A stretch of 9,148 nucleotides of DNA from Flavobacteriales bacterium CG_4_9_14_3_um_filter_32_8 (GTDB lineage: Bacteria > Bacteroidota > Bacteroidia > Flavobacteriales_E > Vicingaceae): positions 1-9,148 of the forward strand of contig PFUQ01000018.1 of NCBI GenBank assembly GCA_002790175.1, in the 5' to 3' direction. The notes under the pieces were generated by a model. It was not told the origin of the DNA, ran no database searches, and saw only the letters and a program-made list of their open reading frames with translations. The position numbers and the translations under genes were made by a program. Positions 4,608 through 9,148 of this stretch are shown here, piece after piece. Every line of letters starts with the position of its first letter. The stretch's first letter is position 1.

Positions 4608-7600
4608 ATGAATTTCGGAAAATCTCTATTTTTAACAACCCTATTAAGCTTATTCCTTTTTTGCGATGCTTTTGCAGGCAACTTTTATTGGGTTGGAAAC
4701 AGTGGTAACTGGAGCAGCCCCATCCATTGGTCAAATAGCTCTGGTGGAAATGGAGGTATTGGAGTTCCTTCAATGAATGATGATGTTTTTTTTGATACTC
4801 ATTCTTTTAGTCAATCCAACCAAACGGTTATTATTTCCAACAACATTTCACTCAAAAATTTAATAATTGCAGAAAATAAGCTAGATTTTACGATAAAATC
4901 TTCTTCCACTACTACAATTGATATCTATGGAAATGTCGATGTAAGAGCTAATTTCACCAATGAAATTGAATCTTCCATTTATTTTAAAAGCAATCAAAAC
5001 ATTGATCATCCTTTATATTTTGGCTGGTATAAATGGAAAGCTGATTTTTATTTTGATGGTCTAGGAACATACTTATTTAACAGCCCCCTCCAAGCACATG
5101 AAAATAGTATTAATTTAATTCGAGGGACAATAGATTTGAATGGTAATGATGTGCTTTGTAGTTCCTTTATTTCCAACTCCAACCAAAAAAGAAAGTTAAT
5201 TTCAAAAGAATCGACTATTCTTGCTTATAACTCTTTTAAAACTAGTCCTGTTAAATTTAATTCCGATTTCTCTCAAACAACCATTTACGTTATATCTTCT
5301 GATAAGAATGCAGTAGATAAAGGTGGAGATAATTATTTTATTAAACAATCAGGTGGAGAAGCTGCTAACAAAACTATAAACAATCAAACAGTAACCAACG
5401 ATACCGTTTCTTGTGGTGGCATTTGTGATGGTGAGCTAATTGTTACCTTTACAACAAATTGTCCAAATGCTTTTGTAGATTGGCTTCCAGGTGGGCTTGG
5501 TGTTAATGTCTGGAATGGTGAGTGTTTTGCATGTCCAATTCCTGGACCAAATGGATCGGACACCATTTATAATTTATGCCCGAATGTTTACACAGCAGTA
5601 ATATCCAATGATTGTGATGGGACAATTTTAGCCCCAACTGGCACTGTTGAAGGGCATCCTGAAATTGTGAATTTTGTAAATACCATTACTCAGCCTTCTT
5701 GTAAAGACTCGTGCGATGGTGTTTTATTTGAAGGTTATACAGGCGCACCTTATGCAAATTGGAATGTACAGGGTCTTCCTCCAATCAATCCATGGGAAAA
5801 TTCTAACACACAATTTATCACCATAGATAGTTTATGTTCAGACACCTTTTACATTGAAGTTTCGGATGGTCATGGCTGTATTGATACTTTTACGTACTTC
5901 GTACCAGAACCTGCAGCAGTAATTCCTAATGTGAATGTTGTTGATGTAACGTGTTTTGGTTATTGTACGGGTACGGCAACTGCTGCCCCAACAGGCGGAA
6001 CTGGAGCAGGAACTTATACCTACTTATGGTCACCTAACGGAGAAACAACTGCAGGTATTATCAATTTATGTGCAGGAGATGCTGATACTGTTGTCGTTAC
6101 CGATGCCAATGGATGTACTGGTGAAGAAATAATTACCATCACCGGACCGCCCCAATTACAAATTGACACCTCCTCTACAATGGTAAAATGTGGCGGTGCT
6201 TGTGATGGTACTATAACTGTAACAGTAATGAGTGGTGGAGTTGCACCATACACCCACAATTGGAATACTGGACAAGTTGACGTTGGTGCTGTTTCAACTG
6301 TTGTTGGTTTATGTCCAAACAATTATTCTGATACTATCGTTGATGCCAACGGTTGCGATACTATTTTTACTTTTACGATAACCGAACCTGATACCTTATT
6401 AACTACCACTACAACTACCGATGTTACTTGTTTTAATGCTTGTAATGGAACAGCAACAACCAATGCTTTTAACGGAACACAACCGTATTCCTATGTTTGG
6501 GTACCCAACCCTGGCATAGCAAATGGGCAAGGTACCGATTCTATATTTAATTTATGTCCTGGTCAATATATCGTTAATATTACGGACACTAATTTATGTA
6601 CCGTATCAGATACAGTTAACATTACCGAACCACCTGTTTTGGTGGTTAATCCAAGTTCCACCAACATTTCTTGTCCTGGTTTTTGTAATGGCACAGCAAC
6701 TGTTGCTCCAACTGGAGGAACAGGAAATCCTGCCATAGATTTCACTTACTCTTGGACTGGTCCTTCTTGTTCGCCATGTTTAACACAGTCTATCGCAAGC
6801 TTATGCCCAGGCACGTATATTTGTACGGTAGTAGATTCTTTTGGATGTAGTGCAATAGATAGCGTTATCATTTTAGAACCCCTTCCACTTGTTTTAGTAA
6901 TGGCTTCTACAGGTGAAAGTTGTTTCAATTCATGTGATGGAACTGCTGGAGTTACTGCTTCAGGTGGTACAGGAAATCCTGCAATAGATTTTATTTATTT
7001 TTGGAATTCTCTTCCAACAGGGCAAGTTGGTCCAGGACAAGGAACCGACACCATTTGGAGTTTATGTGCTGGTACTTATACGGTAAATGTTACCGATTCT
7101 GTTGGTTGCCCTGCAAGTGCTAGTGTTACCGTTAATCCACAATTACCTATTGTGGGTAATTTAGTTACTGTAAATGTTACTTGTAATAATGGCTGCAATG
7201 GTACGGCAACTGTTTCTCCCACAGGAGGTGTTGGCCCTTATACTGTTTCTTGGGATGGTGCAGTAGGAATTCCAATTCCAATAGGTGGTTCAAATACAAT
7301 TATTAATCTTTGTGGAGCAATAGCTCCTGGAGCACCTCATACTGCACTAATAACTGATGCCAATGGTTGTACACTTCCTCTTAATTTTAACATTACTGAA
7401 TATCCCTTATTAACAACTACCACTACCACTAATGATGTTTCTTGTTTTGGTATGTGTGATGGCTCTGCTATTACAGTACCTGCAGGTGGAACAGGTAATT
7501 ATATAAGTGTTATTTGGGACTCTATTCCTGCTGGTGGATTACCTTTCCCTTTTTCTGGTAATGCTATTAATAACTTATGCGGCGGAAATTATTATGTAGC

Positions 7601-9148
7601 TATAACTGACGATTCATTATGTACCGTTAATGACACGATAACCATCTTCGAACCTTCTAATATTTTACCCAATGCACAGTTTACCAACATTACTTGTAAT
7701 GGGCTCAATAATGGAACAGCAACTTCTTTACCTTCTGGAGGAGTTCCCTCTTATGATTATTTATGGACTGGACCAGGTGGACCATACAGCACCCAATCTA
7801 TTGGACCATTAAGTGCAGGACAATATATTGTTACGGTAACCGATACGAATGGTTGTATTGGTAAAGACACCGTTAACATAACTAATCCAGTGCCTTTAAC
7901 AGTTGTTGCCAGTCCAACTAATGCAAGTTGTGGAACTATTTGTGACGGTACAGCTTTAGCTACTCCAAGTGGTGGAACTCCAGGTTATTCGTATTTATGG
8001 GATGCTAATGCTGGAAGTCAAATTACGCAAACGGCTACAGGATTATGTGCTGGAACCTATACGGTTACTGTTACTGATACCAATGGATGTACTGCCCAAG
8101 ATACTACAGTAATTACTAATATTGTTACTATCATAATAACACCATCTATTATTGGTATCAGTTGTAATGGTTTATGTGATGGTACTGCATTAGCTATCCC
8201 ATCTGGTGGAGTAGGTCCTTATACTTTTGTATGGAGTACTGGTACAATTACCAATTATCCTGATTCCTCATATGCTGACAGTTTATGCCCTGGATGGGTT
8301 TCTGTAACAGTAACTGATGCTAATGGTTGTGCAAGTACCGATTCTGTAAATATGCCTATTGCTCCACCTGTTTTATTTCCTAATGGAAGCATTGACCAAT
8401 TGGTTAGCTGTAATGGTGCTTGTGATGCAATGGTTTCTTCTTCTCCAACTGGAGGAACTCCGCCTTATGTGATAACTTGGGATGTTCCAGACATTAATAA
8501 TGTATGTCCTCCATCTGCAACAGTTACTGTTACAGATTCTAACGGTTGCATACAATCCGAAACTTTAAACATTCCTGAACCAACTCTTATCGTTCCAAAT
8601 GATGTGGTTGTAAACGTGGCTTGTAATGGTAATTCTACTGGTAGTATTACGCTTGCTCCAACTGGTGGTACAGGTGGAACTTATACTTATGTATGGATTC
8701 CTAACGTAAGTTCAGGTCCTGGTGCTTTAAACTTACCTGCAGGTCCTTATCAAATTACTATTACAGATTCTAATGGTTGTTTTATTGATGTATTTGATAC
8801 GATTACTCAACCTCTGGCACTAACTTCTATGCCAATTGGAATAGACATCAGTTGTAATGGTGCTTGTGATGGTATAGAGGGTGTTATCGTAAATGGAGGA
8901 ACTCTTCCTTATACATATAGTTGGGCTCCAAATGGACAAAACAATGATTCTATTTTTAATTTATGCCCTCCTTTTTTAACCAATACTGTTACTGTAATAG
9001 ATAGTAATGGTTGTATTACTTCTCAAACAATTACCATTACTGAACCAGCTGCTCTTTTTGCCAATGTTACAGGAACACCTATTGGCTGTTCAGCCGTGTG
9101 TGACGGTACTGCTCTTTCCACACCAAGTGGAGGAATAGGTTCCTATTC
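4608..9148 (+). CDS. giant secreted SprB-repeat surface protein (3' end outside the window)
   Basis: From ATG at 4608 the frame is open for 1513 codons to the window edge with no stop. Residues 1-23 form a signal peptide (FGKSLFLTTLLSLFLF, cleavage after DAFA). Residues 24-258 form a beta-rich N-terminal domain opening with FYWVGNSGNW and VPSMNDDVFFD, a pattern common at the mature N-terminus of very large Bacteroidota surface proteins. From about residue 262 there is a tandem array of at least 16 SprB-type repeats (Pfam SprB repeat, named after the Flavobacterium johnsoniae gliding adhesin SprB). By analogy it is exported by the Sec system, then probably by the type IX system, and displayed as an adhesin-like fibre. 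The C-terminal sorting domain that would prove this is not in view. It need not be a gliding adhesin, since such repeats also occur in other surface proteins. It appears to be transcribed alone. Confidence 0.9.
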   Translation, partial: MNFGKSLFLTTLLSLFLFCDAFAGNFYWVGNSGNWSSPIHWSNSSGGNGGIGVPSMNDDVFFDTHSFSQSNQTVIISNNISLKNLIIAENKLDFTIKSSSTTTIDIYGNVDVRANFTNEIESSIYFKSNQNIDHPLYFGWYKWKADFYFDGLGTYLFNSPLQAHENSINLIRGTIDLNGNDVLCSSFISNSNQKRKLISKESTILAYNSFKTSPVKFNSDFSQTTIYVISSDKNAVDKGGDNYFIKQSGGEAANKTINNQTVTNDTVSCGGICDGELIVTFTTNCPNAFVDWLPGGLGVNVWNGECFACPIPGPNGSDTIYNLCPNVYTAVISNDCDGTILAPTGTVEGHPEIVNFVNTITQPSCKDSCDGVLFEGYTGAPYANWNVQGLPPINPWENSNTQFITIDSLCSDTFYIEVSDGHGCIDTFTYFVPEPAAVIPNVNVVDVTCFGYCTGTATAAPTGGTGAGTYTYLWSPNGETTAGIINLCAGDADTVVVTDANGCTGEEIITITGPPQLQIDTSSTMVKCGGACDGTITVTVMSGGVAPYTHNWNTGQVDVGAVSTVVGLCPNNYSDTIVDANGCDTIFTFTITEPDTLLTTTTTTDVTCFNACNGTATTNAFNGTQPYSYVWVPNPGIANGQGTDSIFNLCPGQYIVNITDTNLCTVSDTVNITEPPVLVVNPSSTNISCPGFCNGTATVAPTGGTGNPAIDFTYSWTGPSCSPCLTQSIASLCPGTYICTVVDSFGCSAIDSVIILEPLPLVLVMASTGESCFNSCDGTAGVTASGGTGNPAIDFIYFWNSLPTGQVGPGQGTDTIWSLCAGTYTVNVTDSVGCPASASVTVNPQLPIVGNLVTVNVTCNNGCNGTATVSPTGGVGPYTVSWDGAVGIPIPIGGSNTIINLCGAIAPGAPHTALITDANGCTLPLNFNITEYPLLTTTTTTNDVSCFGMCDGSAITVPAGGTGNYISVIWDSIPAGGLPFPFSGNAINNLCGGNYYVAITDDSLCTVNDTITIFEPSNILPNAQFTNITCNGLNNGTATSLPSGGVPSYDYLWTGPGGPYSTQSIGPLSAGQYIVTVTDTNGCIGKDTVNITNPVPLTVVASPTNASCGTICDGTALATPSGGTPGYSYLWDANAGSQITQTATGLCAGTYTVTVTDTNGCTAQDTTVITNIVTIIITPSIIGISCNGLCDGTALAIPSGGVGPYTFVWSTGTITNYPDSSYADSLCPGWVSVTVTDANGCASTDSVNMPIAPPVLFPNGSIDQLVSCNGACDAMVSSSPTGGTPPYVITWDVPDINNVCPPSATVTVTDSNGCIQSETLNIPEPTLIVPNDVVVNVACNGNSTGSITLAPTGGTGGTYTYVWIPNVSSGPGALNLPAGPYQITITDSNGCFIDVFDTITQPLALTSMPIGIDISCNGACDGIEGVIVNGGTLPYTYSWAPNGQNNDSIFNLCPPFLTNTVTVIDSNGCITSQTITITEPAALFANVTGTPIGCSAVCDGTALSTPSGGIGSY
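5391..9148 (+). repeat. tandem array of at least 16 SprB-like protein repeats (about 82 residues each)
   Basis: The first cysteine of each repeat falls at residues 269, 365, 449, 528, 608, 689, 772, 859, 946, 1030, 1108, 1186, 1268, 1339, 1416 and 1494 of the protein, a mean period of 81.7 residues (range 71-96). The usual unit is C-x3-C(D/N)GTA, a PTGGT turn, PYTYxW, a variable loop, LC-x-G-x-Y, a VTVTD strand, NGC, then a strand ending in ITEP. Each unit keeps the Trp. Most units have four cysteines; repeats 10 and 14 have two; repeats 1 and 6 have seven. Repeat 13 is the shortest (71 residues to the next), having lost part of the loop and the G-x-Y turn. Repeat 16 is cut by the window end. 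Units differ clearly at DNA level, so the array is not freshly amplified. The fold is probably a small beta sandwich (inference). Confidence 0.9.

Noticed and set aside
5384..8555. Several minus-strand frames of 60-100 codons, and a plus-strand frame at 6523-6738, inside the SprB-repeat array.
   Set aside because: They recur because the array is repetitive and poor in stops on the other strand; the long frame from 4608 explains the region.
5391..9148. Regular spacing of similar words at about 245 bases, considered as a CRISPR or DNA-level satellite.
   Set aside because: The period is a whole number of codons, the similarity is at protein level, and unit lengths vary by up to 25 residues; this is a protein repeat.

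Overview
The window looks like chromosome of a low-GC member of the Bacteroidota, most likely order Flavobacteriales. The signs are AT-rich DNA, promoter-like sites of the Bacteroidota type (TTG, about 17-20 bases, TAnnTTTG) placed very close to start codons, weak Shine-Dalgarno sequences, a lipoprotein family I associate with this phylum, and a giant secreted protein made of SprB-type repeats. No species can be named from the sequence alone.

Left part (1-4432), compact housekeeping genes. The last 27 codons of an unidentified plus-strand gene meet purH (minus strand; the bifunctional enzyme for the last two steps of IMP synthesis) tail to tail. A 250-base gap between purH and a divergent DUF4286 gene carries a degenerate palindromic repeat element of about 114 bp. 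The DUF4286 gene converges on a two-gene minus-strand operon that encodes a biotin carboxyl carrier protein followed, one base later, by a lipoprotein of unknown function. A hairpin that can act in both directions separates the convergent genes. Divergent from the carrier gene, across a 70-base gap with facing promoter-like sites, is a YbfF-type alpha/beta hydrolase.

Right part (4608 to the window end). One uninterrupted reading frame of more than 1513 codons runs off the edge. It encodes an exported protein: a signal peptide, a 'YWVG..GNW' N-terminal domain typical of large Bacteroidota surface proteins, then at least 16 tandem SprB-like repeats of about 82 residues. It is probably a substrate of the type IX secretion system and an adhesin-like surface fibre, but the C-terminal sorting domain lies outside the window.

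The most interesting signal is in the cysteines of this array. Thirteen of the 15 complete repeats have a four-cysteine core. The other two (repeats 10 and 14) lack the second and third cysteine together, and no repeat lacks just one. That predicts the pairing Cys2-Cys3 and Cys1-Cys4. Other points of interest are a frame-breaking 7-bp tandem repeat at the 5' end of the lipoprotein gene, repeats 1 and 6 with extra CxxC pairs, and two long-range repeat relationships that suggest how the array grew. I saw no RNA gene, insertion sequence with a transposase, or CRISPR array.
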